Source: Alphaproteobacteria bacterium
Lineage (GTDB): Bacteria > Pseudomonadota > Alphaproteobacteria > SHVW01
NCBI GenBank assembly: GCA_009694085.1
Contig: SHVW01000008.1
Location: forward strand, 1-42,941
Length of the DNA: 42,941 nt
Direction of reading: 5' to 3'
A program made the translations under genes and the position numbers. The notes under the pieces were generated by a model. It made no database searches, had not been told where the DNA came from, and was given only the letters and a program-made list of their open reading frames with translations. Positions 8,120 through 15,906 of the stretch are shown one piece after another (the stretch's first letter is position 1; each line of letters starts with the position of its first letter).

Positions 8120-9304
8120 TCACACCGGCCGATCCAGCATCTCCAGATGCAACGCCTTGCCCGTATAGGGATTGCGCGCCGCAACCTCTTCGTCCAGCTC
8201 GACGCCGAGGCCGGGCCCATCGGGCGGGATGACATAGCCGTTTTCCCACCGAATCGGCTTCTTCAAAATTTCGGCATGGAAGCCGCCCCAGGTCTGGATG
8301 CTCTCCAGGATCAGGAAGTTCGGGCTGCACGCGCTGATCTGGATATTGGCCGCGCCCTCGACCGGTCCGCAATAGAGATGGGGCGCGATCTGGGCGTAAT
8401 GGGTCTCGGCCATGCCCGCGATCTTCTTGGCCTCCAGGATGCCCCCAACGCGGCCGAGCGCCATTTGCAGAATCGAGGCGGCCTGGGCCTCCAGCACGCG
8501 CGCGAATTCGTATTTCGTCGTCAGCCGCTCGCCCGTGGCGATCGGAATCGTGGTCTGGCGTGCGACCCTTGCCATCTCCGCCGGATTCTCCGGCGGCGTC
8601 GGCTCCTCGAACCAGAGCGGGTCGAAGCGCTCCAGGCGCCGGGCCAGCCGGATGGCGCTCGACGCCGTCATCTGCCCATGGGTTCCGAACAGCAGATCGC
8701 AGCGACCGCCGACGGCATCGCGCAGGGTGCCGACGAATTTTTCCGTATGGTCCAGCGCTTCCAGAGAAAGTTGGCGCGGATCGAAGGCCGAGTAGGGACC
8801 GACCGGATCGAATTTGACGGCGGTGAAACCGAGCGCCACGTATTCCGCCGCGCGCTTCGCCGCCAACTCGGCATCGCGATAGACATCGGTGCGATCGCCC
8901 GGCTCGGGATAGATATAGGTATAGCTGCGCAGGCGATCATGGACCCGGCCGCCGAGCAACTCATAGACCGGCTTGCCCAACTCTTTACCGATGATGTCCC
9001 AGCACGCCATCTCGATACCGCTGAGGATGCCGAGCAGAGAGGTGTCCGGCCGTTGGGTGTAACCGCTGGAATAGATAATGCGCCAGAGCCGCTCGATCTT
9101 GAAGGGATCGGCACCGATCACCTGGCGCTCGCACACATCCTCGATCATGCGCTGAACCACATGGGGGTGGAACGGCACGGAATAGATTTCGCCGATGCCG
9201 CTGACGCCGCTATCGGTCGTCAGCTTGACGAAGATCCAGTAACGCCCGCCGAAATGGGGCGGCGGCACGCCAACGACGAAAGTCTTTACCTCGGCGATCT
9301 TCAC
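8120..9304 (-). CDS. Enolase-superfamily protein (mandelate racemase / sugar-acid dehydratase-like)
   Basis: A 394-residue protein with the N-terminal capping domain and a barrel. GFTAVKFDP is the first barrel lysine strand. FEEP and ATGERL carry the second and third metal-binding glutamates, and APHLYCGPVEGAA carries the catalytic histidine typical of galactonate-dehydratase relatives. Where the first metal ligand Asp is expected the sequence is LLFGTHGQ, with Gly instead of Asp. I prefer GTG at 9304 (MKIAEVK), because CAGGAG lies six bases ahead; a TTG two codons earlier directly abuts that site. The family abstracts an alpha-proton from carboxylates for dehydration, racemisation or epimerisation. 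In this operon it may epimerise or dehydrate an oxygenated carboxylate. The activity is uncertain given the altered ligand. Confidence 0.85.
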   Translation of the reverse strand: MKIAEVKTFVVGVPPPHFGGRYWIFVKLTTDSGVSGIGEIYSVPFHPHVVQRMIEDVCERQVIGADPFKIERLWRIIYSSGYTQRPDTSLLGILSGIEMACWDIIGKELGKPVYELLGGRVHDRLRSYTYIYPEPGDRTDVYRDAELAAKRAAEYVALGFTAVKFDPVGPYSAFDPRQLSLEALDHTEKFVGTLRDAVGGRCDLLFGTHGQMTASSAIRLARRLERFDPLWFEEPTPPENPAEMARVARQTTIPIATGERLTTKYEFARVLEAQAASILQMALGRVGGILEAKKIAGMAETHYAQIAPHLYCGPVEGAANIQISACSPNFLILESIQTWGGFHAEILKKPIRWENGYVIPPDGPGLGVELDEEVAARNPYTGKALHLEMLDRPV

Positions 9305-9310
9305 ATCCAA

Positions 9311-9316
9311 CTCCTG
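9311..9316 (-). promoter_or_regulatory. Shine-Dalgarno site that selects the GTG start of the enolase-superfamily gene
   Basis: On the minus strand CAGGAG is followed by TTGGAT and then GTG at 9304. The six-base spacing favours GTG over the immediately adjacent TTG at 9310. Confidence 0.6.
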
Positions 9317-9327
9317 GATTTTCTTGT

Positions 9328-10404
9328 TTAGTACACCGTCGTCATGGCCAGGGCCTGACGCTTCAAATCCTCGGTACTGAGCTGGCCGCGCGGCGGCCGC
9401 AAATTCTCCATGCCGCGAAACTCGACAAAGCGGGTCGTCGATGCCCAGAGATGATCGCCATAGAGGAAGGGTTGGAAATCGTCGGCATCGGGGATCGGTA
9501 GCGGCTTGATCTCGGCATCTACGGCCGGTTCATAGAAAAACGGGATCGAATAGCGTGGCTGGCCTGGTCCCAACACGCGATGCTCGGTTGCCTTGACCCG
9601 GCCGCCGGTCCATCGGCTCAGTACCAAACCGAAATTAACGGCGAGCGTGCCGTCGCTGGGCGGCACGTCGAGCCAATTTCCATCCCCCGCGCGCGCCTGT
9701 AGTCCGTCAACGCCGTCCTGGGCCAGCAGAGTGACGAAACCAGAATCGGCGTGCGGCTTGCCGACGAGATAGCGTCGCCGACCCTGGTGCTCGACCCACA
9801 ACTCGTCCGGGGGCAAAGCGGCCATCGAGGCTTCCGAGCGCAGGGGGTAGTGGAGCAATCTCAGGGTGGAAATGCCTTTGGTGAAGGCAGCATCGAAATA
9901 TCGCTCGTCCAGGCCAAGGCCCCGAGTCAGCGAGCGCAACAGCGCCTGGCCCGTGCGCTCCATGGCGCGGTAATAGGCGGCAGCGGCCTGGCGCCATCCG
10001 GGCAGCACGGCTTCGTCCGGCAGCGGTGTCGGTTCGCGCAAGGGATCGCCGCCCTCCGCAACGGCGAGGCCAGCCGCTTGAGGGCCATAAGCGACGTCCG
10101 GCCCCATATCGATACCTTCCTTGAAGGTGGGAAAGCCGTCCTGGAGGGGAAACCAGCCGTGATAGACATTGGGCCTGTTTGAATCGAATTTCTGCCGCCA
10201 CAGTTTGCGCCTCTCCGCCTCGGGCAAGGCGAACAGGCGCAGAAGCTCGCGTCGCATATCGGGCCCGAGCGGGATATCGGCGGGCAGGCCTGTCACGGCC
10301 ATGAAGCCGATGCGGGTTGCGGCCTCAAATATCTGCCGATCCACGGCTTCGCGCACGGGACCAGGTGCGCCGAAAAGCGGCGCAATATCGATCAGCGGAA
10401 TCAT
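9328..10404 (-). CDS. Isopenicillin N synthase-like Fe(II)-dependent oxygenase
   Basis: The 358-residue protein starts MIPLIDIAPLFG, the usual N-terminus of the IPNS/2OG-Fe(II) oxygenase superfamily (DIOX_N then 2OG-FeII_Oxy). The iron ligands are His218-x-Asp220 (KPHADSG) and His275 (ATEHRVL). Arg284-x-Ser286 (RYSIPFF) is the co-substrate-binding motif of this family. Members hydroxylate, desaturate or cyclise small molecules, and this one has no closer assignment from sequence alone. It is cytoplasmic, second in the operon after the solute-binding protein, and separated from it by a strong hairpin. It ends 23 bases before the downstream enolase-superfamily start. It is a second iron oxygenase in the operon, unrelated in subfamily to the TauD-like gene. 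Confidence 0.86.
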   Translation of the reverse strand: MIPLIDIAPLFGAPGPVREAVDRQIFEAATRIGFMAVTGLPADIPLGPDMRRELLRLFALPEAERRKLWRQKFDSNRPNVYHGWFPLQDGFPTFKEGIDMGPDVAYGPQAAGLAVAEGGDPLREPTPLPDEAVLPGWRQAAAAYYRAMERTGQALLRSLTRGLGLDERYFDAAFTKGISTLRLLHYPLRSEASMAALPPDELWVEHQGRRRYLVGKPHADSGFVTLLAQDGVDGLQARAGDGNWLDVPPSDGTLAVNFGLVLSRWTGGRVKATEHRVLGPGQPRYSIPFFYEPAVDAEIKPLPIPDADDFQPFLYGDHLWASTTRFVEFRGMENLRPPRGQLSTEDLKRQALAMTTVY

Positions 10405-10428
10405 GTTTGCAATCCGGTCAACAAAGCA

Positions 10429-10452
10429 ACGGGGGCCCTCACGGGCCCCCGT
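10429..10452 (-). terminator. Intra-operon hairpin after the binding-protein gene
   Basis: A perfect 10-bp GC-rich stem (arms 10429-10438 and 10443-10452) with a four-base loop lies between the binding-protein stop (10475) and the oxygenase start (10404). On the minus strand it is followed by TGCTTTGTT, a poor T-tract. It probably acts as a leaky terminator or mRNA 3'-end stabiliser that leaves more binding-protein transcript than enzyme transcript, as seen in many ABC operons. Confidence 0.65.
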
Positions 10453-10474
10453 CTTTCTGCGTCGTAATGTCCGA

Positions 10475-12163
10475 TCACGCCTTGGCGAGGGCCAATTGGT
10501 GACCGTCGATATAGCCGGAGGGATGCATCTTGAAGCCCTGGACCCGCTTGTCCATGAAGGTGAACAGCGAACGCCAGACCGGCTGAATGATCGGGCCTTC
10601 GTCCTGCATGATGTTCTGCAACTGGGCCATGATCTCGCGCCGTTTGGCGACGTCGTAGGTGCCTTCGGCCTTGGTCAGCAACTCGTCGAACGTCTTGTTC
10701 GACCAGTTCGACTCGTTCCACGCCACGCCCGAGCGATAGGCCAAGCCGAGCAGCATGACGCCGAGCGGCCGGTGCGCCCATGTGGTGAAACCGAACGGCA
10801 CCTTGGTCCAGACTTCCCAGTACTGGGTGGACGGCATGACGTTGATCTTGACCCGGATGCCGGCCTCCTTCCACTGCTCGACCATGGCCTGCACCGCGAC
10901 CAGCTCCCAATCCGGCTGGGGCCGGCAGACGATCTCGGTGTCGATACCATTGGGATAGCCGGCCTCGGCGAGTAGTTGTTTCGCCTTGGCGACATCTCGC
11001 TTCCATTCCGGCAGTTTGGCGTAGTCCGGCAGGGAAGGCGCGACATGGTGATGCTCGCCCACCGCGCCGATATCCTTGAGCGCGACCTTGAGGATCGGAG
11101 CTTGGTCGACGGCCAGGCGCATGGCCTGCCGCACGCGCTTGTCGTCGAACGGCTTGATCGAATGCATGCGCGCGGTCGCAGTATAGGCTCCCACCACCGA
11201 ATGAAGTTGCGCGTTCGGCATCCTCTGCATGGCTTCGATCGTCGTCACGTCGCCGAGATAGAAGCCATCGACCTGCTTGGAAGCGAAGGCGGCCAGCTTG
11301 GCCGCGGCCTCGTCGCCGGTGTCAATGAACTCGATCGCGTCCAGGTTCGGGCCGCCGCCCCAATAGCCGGGCTTGGCGCGCAGCACGCTACGCCGGCCGA
11401 CCTCGAGTTCGGCCAGGGTGAACGCGCCGGTACCGTTGGAGCCGACCTTGAACTCGCCGTTCTCTGCGGGATCGAGCATCAGCAAGGGATAGTGGAACAG
11501 ATGCTCCGGTACCGCGAGCTGCGGCACCTTGGCGTTGAGGACGACGGTGAAATCGTCCTTCTTCTGGATCGCCTGGGCATCCCAGAGCTGGCTGACCTTC
11601 TTGGCGTTGCCCTTGTCGTCCTTCTCACTGGTTTCGACATCCGTGATCATGTAGCCCTTCATCAGGCCGAGCGCGGAGGAGCCGGTCTTGGGATCGAGCA
11701 CGCGGCGCAGGTTCCACGCCAAATCCTCGGCGGTGAACTGGCGGCCATTGTGCCATTTGACGTTGCGGCGAACGTGGAGCGTCCAGGTCTTCAGGTCTTC
11801 GCTCGCCTCCCACCGCTCGACCAGCCCGGGCCGGGTCACGTTGTCGGGGCCCGTGTTGGCGGCATATTCCACGACCTGGCGGGTGACGTTGGCCGCCTCG
11901 ATCCAGCTATAGGTATGCGGGCTCTTGAGCTCCTGGGCGCGCATCGACAAGCGCAACGTACCGCCCTTCGGCAACGCCGCCTGGGCAGTGGCCGGCGCGA
12001 CCAGGTCGCCGCCGGTCACCTTATTGGCGAAGGCATAGGCCGCGGTCGACGTCATGCCGAGGAAGGTCGCGTAGCGCAGGAATTCGCGCCGGTCTATCTG
12101 CTTGTCGACGAGCTGGCGCTTGAATTCGGGGATCAATGCGTGTTCGGACTTGTCTCTTGCCAT
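10475..12163 (-). CDS. ABC transporter solute-binding protein, family 5 (DppA/OppA type), Tat-exported
   Basis: The 562-residue protein starts at ATG 12163, preceded by AGGGAGAGG. The N-terminus has a twin-arginine motif, DRREFLRYATFLG (Arg25-Arg26-x-Phe28-Leu29), then a hydrophobic stretch, so export by Tat is likely. There is no lipobox. The mature protein shows family-5 features such as TWTLHVRRNVKWHNGRQFTAEDLAW and VRQAMRLAVDQAPI, and length is normal for the family. It heads the leftward operon, while the matching permeases and fused ATPase lie on the other strand at 680-4568; no other binding protein is present in the window. Family-5 proteins bind peptides but also many other solutes, so the ligand is unknown. 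Confidence 0.92.
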   Translation of the reverse strand: MARDKSEHALIPEFKRQLVDKQIDRREFLRYATFLGMTSTAAYAFANKVTGGDLVAPATAQAALPKGGTLRLSMRAQELKSPHTYSWIEAANVTRQVVEYAANTGPDNVTRPGLVERWEASEDLKTWTLHVRRNVKWHNGRQFTAEDLAWNLRRVLDPKTGSSALGLMKGYMITDVETSEKDDKGNAKKVSQLWDAQAIQKKDDFTVVLNAKVPQLAVPEHLFHYPLLMLDPAENGEFKVGSNGTGAFTLAELEVGRRSVLRAKPGYWGGGPNLDAIEFIDTGDEAAAKLAAFASKQVDGFYLGDVTTIEAMQRMPNAQLHSVVGAYTATARMHSIKPFDDKRVRQAMRLAVDQAPILKVALKDIGAVGEHHHVAPSLPDYAKLPEWKRDVAKAKQLLAEAGYPNGIDTEIVCRPQPDWELVAVQAMVEQWKEAGIRVKINVMPSTQYWEVWTKVPFGFTTWAHRPLGVMLLGLAYRSGVAWNESNWSNKTFDELLTKAEGTYDVAKRREIMAQLQNIMQDEGPIIQPVWRSLFTFMDKRVQGFKMHPSGYIDGHQLALAKA

Positions 12164-12340
12164 GTGCCTCTCCCTGGTGAATTTTGCCGTGATTGAGTGG
12201 ATCGCTCGCCCTCGTGCGCAGCAACCGGCCAACCGCCGCGACGTTGGGCATCAGCTTCCCCGCCCGCCCCCCACTTTGTCAAGGCGCTGGGCACGAAAGT
12301 GCAATCTCCGCGCTTGGGCACGACGTGTAGTGTTCGTCCA

Positions 12341-12367
12341 TGTCGCTTCATATGCAGATTCCGTCGC
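12341..12367 (+). promoter_or_regulatory. Possible direct-repeat site for a GlxA/ArgR-type AraC regulator
   Basis: TGTCGC at 12341 and CGTCGC at 12362 lie 21 bases apart, two helical turns, in the divergent region between the binding-protein operon and the MttB-family gene. TGTCGC is the core of sites for Pseudomonas ArgR, a GATase1-like AraC regulator. The first copy is followed eight bases later by CA rather than the expected AA, so the match is partial. Confidence 0.3.
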
Positions 12368-12380
12368 TATCCGCCTCGAT

Positions 12381-12399
12381 TATGGACAAGCTGTCCATA
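12381..12399. promoter_or_regulatory. Palindromic operator candidate
   Basis: TATGGACA-AGC-TGTCCATA is a perfect 8-bp inverted repeat with a three-base spacer. Related half-sites occur nearby: GTCCAT at 12336-12341 and ATGGACA at 12443-12449. All lie in the 363-bp non-coding gap 12164-12526, which drives the binding-protein operon leftward and the MttB-family gene rightward. I see no gene in that gap. The regulator is not identified; the length and symmetry suit a dimeric repressor such as a GntR-type protein. Confidence 0.5.
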
Positions 12400-12526
12400 T
12401 CGGACTGATGGCAGACAGCACCGCATCGTTCTTGACGATGTCATGGACACCGATTCTGGCGGTAGGCTTTACAAGCCCAAAGTCCGATCGTAGGTTCGCG
12501 CGCGCTGGCGAGCAAAGGATCATCTC

Positions 12527-14080
12527 ATGGCTATCGAGAACGAGCCGCGCGAGCGCACACGCCGGCGGCCCGGCCGTCCCGGGGGCGAGTCGCGCGCGAC
12601 GGGCGGGTTGAAACAACTGCCTTGGCGCCGGCTGGTCAACGCCTACCGCCCGATCGAGGTGCTAACCGACGAGCAGGTCGAGCGCATCCACGACGCCTCG
12701 ATGCGCGTGCTCGAAACCATCGGCATGGATTTCCTGCTCGAAGAGGCGCGCGACATCCTGGCGCGCGCGGGCGCACGGGTTGAGCCGGGAAGCCAGCGCG
12801 TGCGCTTCGATCGCGCCATGGTGCTGGAGCATGTCGCCAAGGCGCCGTCGATATTCTCGCTGACCGCGCGTGATCCCGCGCGCAATCTCACCTTCGGCGC
12901 CAACAACATCAATTTCGGCACGGTGGCGAGCGCGCCCTATTGCAGCGATCTCGACGGCGGCCGGCGCACCGGCAATTTCCCCGACTATTGCAACCTCGTG
13001 CGCCTCGCCCAAAGCTTCAACGTCATCCAATTCATCGGCGGCTACCCGGTCGAGCCGGTGGACCTGCCGCCCGATACGCGCCACCTCGACTGCTACTACG
13101 CCAACATCACGCTGTCCGACCGCATCTGGCACCCCTATTCCTTGAGCCGCCAGCGCATCTGGGACGCGCTCGCCATGCTCGCCATCGCGCGCGGCGTGCC
13201 GCAGGAACAGCTGCGGGCCGAGCCCGGCTTGTTCACCGTGGTCAATACCAGCTCGCCGCTCCGCGTGGACTCACCCATGCTGGAAGGCGTGATCGAGATG
13301 GCGCGGGCCGGTCAGGCGATCGCGGTGACGCCGTTCACGCTGAGCGGCGCCATGAGTCCGGTTACGATCGCCGGGGCGCTGACCCAGCAGAATGCCGAGG
13401 CGTTGGCGGTTATCGCCTTCGCCCAGATCGTGCAGCCCGGCACGCCCGTGCTCTATGGCGGCTTCACCTCGAACGTGGACATGAAATCGGGGGCGCCCGC
13501 CTTCGGCACGCCGGAATATACCCGCGCCGCGCTGGCCGGCGGCCAACTCGCGCGCCGCTACAAGCTGCCCTACCGGTCGAGCAACGCCAATGCCTGCAAC
13601 GTGCCCGATGCCCAGGCCGCCTACGAATCCATGATGTCGCTATGGGGCGCGGTGATGGGCCATGCCAATATGGTGCTGCACGCGGCGGGCTGGATGGAGG
13701 GCGGCTTGACCGCCTCGTTCGAGAAGATGGTGATCGACGCCGAGCTACTCCAGATGATGTCGGACACGCTCCAGCCCCTCCAGGTCGATGACGAGACGCT
13801 GGCGCTTGATGCGATCGCCGATGTCGGCCCGGGCGGCCATTTCTTCGGCACGGCCCATACGCTGGCGCGTTACGAGACGGCCTTCTACCAGCCGATTCTG
13901 TCGGATTGGCGCAATTTCGAGAGCTGGCAGGAGGCCGGCAGCCAGACCGCTTTGCAGCGCGCCAACACGCTTTACAAGAAGCAGCTCGCCGAATACCAAG
14001 CGCCGCCGCTCGATCCGGCGATCAAGGAAGAACTCCAGGCTTACGTCGCCAAACGCAAAGAAACTACGGGTAAGCCCTAG
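12527..14080 (+). CDS. Trimethylamine methyltransferase (MttB) family protein, non-pyrrolysine
   Basis: The 517-residue protein begins at ATG 12527, with AAGGA ahead. It has a basic N-terminus and then the MttB barrel: LTDEQVERIHDASMRVLETIG near residues 46-66, GTVASAPYCSDLDGG near 131-145, and LPYRSSNANACNVPDAQAAYESMMS near 347-371. Archaeal MttB carries pyrrolysine within this last region. Here it is all sense codons, and the frame has no internal amber. Non-Pyl relatives such as MtgB demethylate glycine betaine, and others act on proline betaine, carnitine or gamma-butyrobetaine, passing the methyl group to a corrinoid protein. No corrinoid protein or activase is encoded in the window. The gene is divergent from the binding-protein operon and converges with the alcohol dehydrogenase gene at a three-base gap. 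The substrate is inferred to be a quaternary amine. Confidence 0.88.
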   Translation: MAIENEPRERTRRRPGRPGGESRATGGLKQLPWRRLVNAYRPIEVLTDEQVERIHDASMRVLETIGMDFLLEEARDILARAGARVEPGSQRVRFDRAMVLEHVAKAPSIFSLTARDPARNLTFGANNINFGTVASAPYCSDLDGGRRTGNFPDYCNLVRLAQSFNVIQFIGGYPVEPVDLPPDTRHLDCYYANITLSDRIWHPYSLSRQRIWDALAMLAIARGVPQEQLRAEPGLFTVVNTSSPLRVDSPMLEGVIEMARAGQAIAVTPFTLSGAMSPVTIAGALTQQNAEALAVIAFAQIVQPGTPVLYGGFTSNVDMKSGAPAFGTPEYTRAALAGGQLARRYKLPYRSSNANACNVPDAQAAYESMMSLWGAVMGHANMVLHAAGWMEGGLTASFEKMVIDAELLQMMSDTLQPLQVDDETLALDAIADVGPGGHFFGTAHTLARYETAFYQPILSDWRNFESWQEAGSQTALQRANTLYKKQLAEYQAPPLDPAIKEELQAYVAKRKETTGKP

Positions 14081-14083
14081 GTT

Positions 14084-15259
14084 TCATGCCGCCAGCACGG
14101 CGTGCGCCAACCGGGCCATGTCGCCGCCGCCGACCGCGCGGGCGTTGTTGTCGCGCATAGGCGCGTTCTCCGCGTCCATGCTGATCTGGACGAGCCGAGC
14201 CGCGTCCTTCGCACCCAAACCGTGATCGGCCAGCGACAGCGGCAACCCCGCCCGATCGAGCAGTGCCGCATAAGCCGCCGCACCGGCGGCGGCCAGAGCC
14301 GCATTGCCCTGGCCGTGATCGGCGACACCGAGGGCGCGGGCGACCGCCGCATGAGACTCCGGCGCGGCTTCCGCATTCCATGCCAGCGCCGCCCGCAGGC
14401 AGAGGCCAACGGCACGGCCGTGATGCACTTTCGCAATCGTGCCGAGCGCGTGGCCGATTGCATGCGCAATGCCTGTGCCCGCGATATCGATGGCGAGGCC
14501 GGCCAGCGCGGCAGCGATCGCCATGGCGCCGCGCGCCGCGATATCGTCCGGCCGGTCGACCGCGCGAGGCAAGTGGGCGGCACCGAGCCGGATCGCCTCG
14601 AGCGCAAAAGCGGTAGCAACCGGATTGGCACGCTTGACCGTGGCGGCCTCGATGGCGTGAACCAGCGCGTCGACACCGGTCGCCGCCGTTAGATGGCGCG
14701 GTAGTTCAACCGCGAGCGCGGGATCTAGGAGCGACAAATCTGCGCGCAGTTCGTCGCCCCATGCCCATAGTTTGCGCCCGGTGGAATCGGCGAACACGGA
14801 GGTGCGCGTGGTCTCTGACCCCGTGCCCGCCGTGGTCGGCACCAAGATTTTGCGTAGAGGCTTCGCCGGCAGCGGAATGGCGCAGAGTCCATAGGCCAGG
14901 GCCGGCCTGTCCGCGGGCGCAATGCCAGCAGCCAGCTTCGCCGTGTCGAGCGCGGAACCCCCGCCGATGCCGACCACGAGGCCGGCGCCATGCTGGCGTG
15001 CCAGGGCGGCGGCGGCATCGATCGCCGCATCCGTCGGTTCGCCCGCGAGGTCGGCGAACGTAACGGCCGCATGACCGGACCGCGCGAGGATTTCCCTTAC
15101 CCGCTCGACCAGTCCCAGCCGCGCCATGCCGGCGTCGCCGACCACCAAGACGCGTGCGCCGGCACCGGCGCGTGCGGTTACGTCATCGCCGAGCCCGTCA
15201 AGGCGCCCGGCGCCATAGGCGATCGAACCGGCGAGGGTGGCAAAGAAAGGGGTCGGCAT
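14084..15259 (-). CDS. Iron-containing (group III) alcohol dehydrogenase family protein
   Basis: The 391-residue protein has an N-terminal NAD(P)-binding domain with GIGGGSALDTAK at residues 98-109 and PTTAGTGSE at 141-149. A helical metal domain follows with ligands Asp197 and His201 (GVDALVHAIEA), His266 (GIAHAIGHALG) and His280 (KVHHGRAVG). This matches Fe-ADH and maleylacetate reductase relatives. The order and length are normal, and GGAG lies about ten bases before the ATG. It would interconvert an alcohol and aldehyde or ketone, or reduce a pathway intermediate, in the cytoplasm. It is convergent with the MttB-family gene, so it is not in the same transcript. A role in the same pathway is suggested only by position. 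Maleylacetate-reductase-like activity is a possible alternative. Confidence 0.88.
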   Translation of the reverse strand: MPTPFFATLAGSIAYGAGRLDGLGDDVTARAGAGARVLVVGDAGMARLGLVERVREILARSGHAAVTFADLAGEPTDAAIDAAAALARQHGAGLVVGIGGGSALDTAKLAAGIAPADRPALAYGLCAIPLPAKPLRKILVPTTAGTGSETTRTSVFADSTGRKLWAWGDELRADLSLLDPALAVELPRHLTAATGVDALVHAIEAATVKRANPVATAFALEAIRLGAAHLPRAVDRPDDIAARGAMAIAAALAGLAIDIAGTGIAHAIGHALGTIAKVHHGRAVGLCLRAALAWNAEAAPESHAAVARALGVADHGQGNAALAAAGAAAYAALLDRAGLPLSLADHGLGAKDAARLVQISMDAENAPMRDNNARAVGGGDMARLAHAVLAA

Positions 15260-15357
15260 GCGCCGAATACTCCGAGAGCGATGGCGGCGCCGGACTATAT
15301 CAGCTTGCCGCCCGGTGCGGCGATGCTAGGCTTATGCTGTCTCTGTTAACGGGCGCC

Positions 15358-15362
15358 GGAGG
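15358..15362 (+). promoter_or_regulatory. Shine-Dalgarno site selecting a GTG start
   Basis: GGAGG is followed by AAAC and GTG at 15367, which opens directly onto a signal peptide. This rules out the longer in-frame extension from 15154, which lies mostly within the antisense alcohol dehydrogenase gene. Confidence 0.6.
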
Positions 15363-15366
15363 AAAC

Positions 15367-15906
15367 GTGCCCCGAATCATATGCCGATTCATCGGACGCG
15401 CGCTGGTGATTTGCCTGGCCCTGATCGCCGCCGCGCTACCCGCGCGCCTTTCGGCCCACGATGTTCCCGACGAGATCGTGGTTACCGGGTTCGTCAAACC
15501 AGCGACCGACCGCACCGATGTGTTGTTGCGTCTTCCCCTAGCTCTGCTGGCTGACATGGACCTACCCAAAACGGGACCAGGCTATCTCGACTGGCCCAGG
15601 CTGCCGCCGTTCCTACGGCTTGCCGGCGTCGCCGCGGCGCGAGCCATCGCACTGCACGACGGCGAGCGGGCGCTCGCCGCGATGGTGGCGGCCACCCGCA
15701 TCGCCTTGCCATCGGATCGCGCCTTCGTCGGCTATGACGCGGCGCACGCCGCCATCCGCGGGCCGGCGCTGCCGGCGAGCGAGCTGGTCTATCACAACCA
15801 GGGCTTTTTCGACGTGCACCTGGTTTATCCCGCGGCGGCAGACCTCGTCTTGCGCGTCAATTTGGCGCCCGCGCTCGGCGGCCGGCTGCATCTAGCATGC
15901 GCGTGA
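15367..15906 (+). CDS. HupE/UreJ-type protein, N-terminal exported part (split by apparent frameshift)
   Basis: From GTG 15367 (MPRIICRFIGRALVICLALIAA) the product has a signal peptide with likely cleavage at LSA-HDVP, then about 140 periplasmic residues. These match the N-terminal domain of HupE/UreJ_2 proteins (HDVPDEIVVTGFVKP, GPGYLDWPRLPP, VYPAAADLVLRVNLAP). Translation ends LHLACA at a TGA at 15904-15906. The family normally continues from this point into a membrane domain, and that continuation is found in another frame starting within the last ten bases of this one. I read the pair as one gene of about 438 codons with a missing base near 15890-15897. Coupled translation of two separate chains is the alternative. 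The family is linked to nickel or cobalt handling, but the function here is unproven. Confidence 0.7.
   Translation: MPRIICRFIGRALVICLALIAAALPARLSAHDVPDEIVVTGFVKPATDRTDVLLRLPLALLADMDLPKTGPGYLDWPRLPPFLRLAGVAAARAIALHDGERALAAMVAATRIALPSDRAFVGYDAAHAAIRGPALPASELVYHNQGFFDVHLVYPAAADLVLRVNLAPALGGRLHLACA

Noticed and set aside
12527-14080. Pyrrolysine-containing MttB
   Set aside because: The frame is continuous with no internal amber codon, and the relevant region is encoded by sense codons.
15154-15366. N-terminal extension of the HupE/UreJ-type protein
   Set aside because: It is arginine-rich antisense of the alcohol dehydrogenase gene and lacks a ribosome site; the GTG at 15367 opens a signal peptide after GGAGG.
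15890-15906. Programmed ribosomal frameshift in the HupE/UreJ-type gene
   Set aside because: No slippery heptamer or downstream stem is visible; a missing base or coupled re-initiation explains it more simply.
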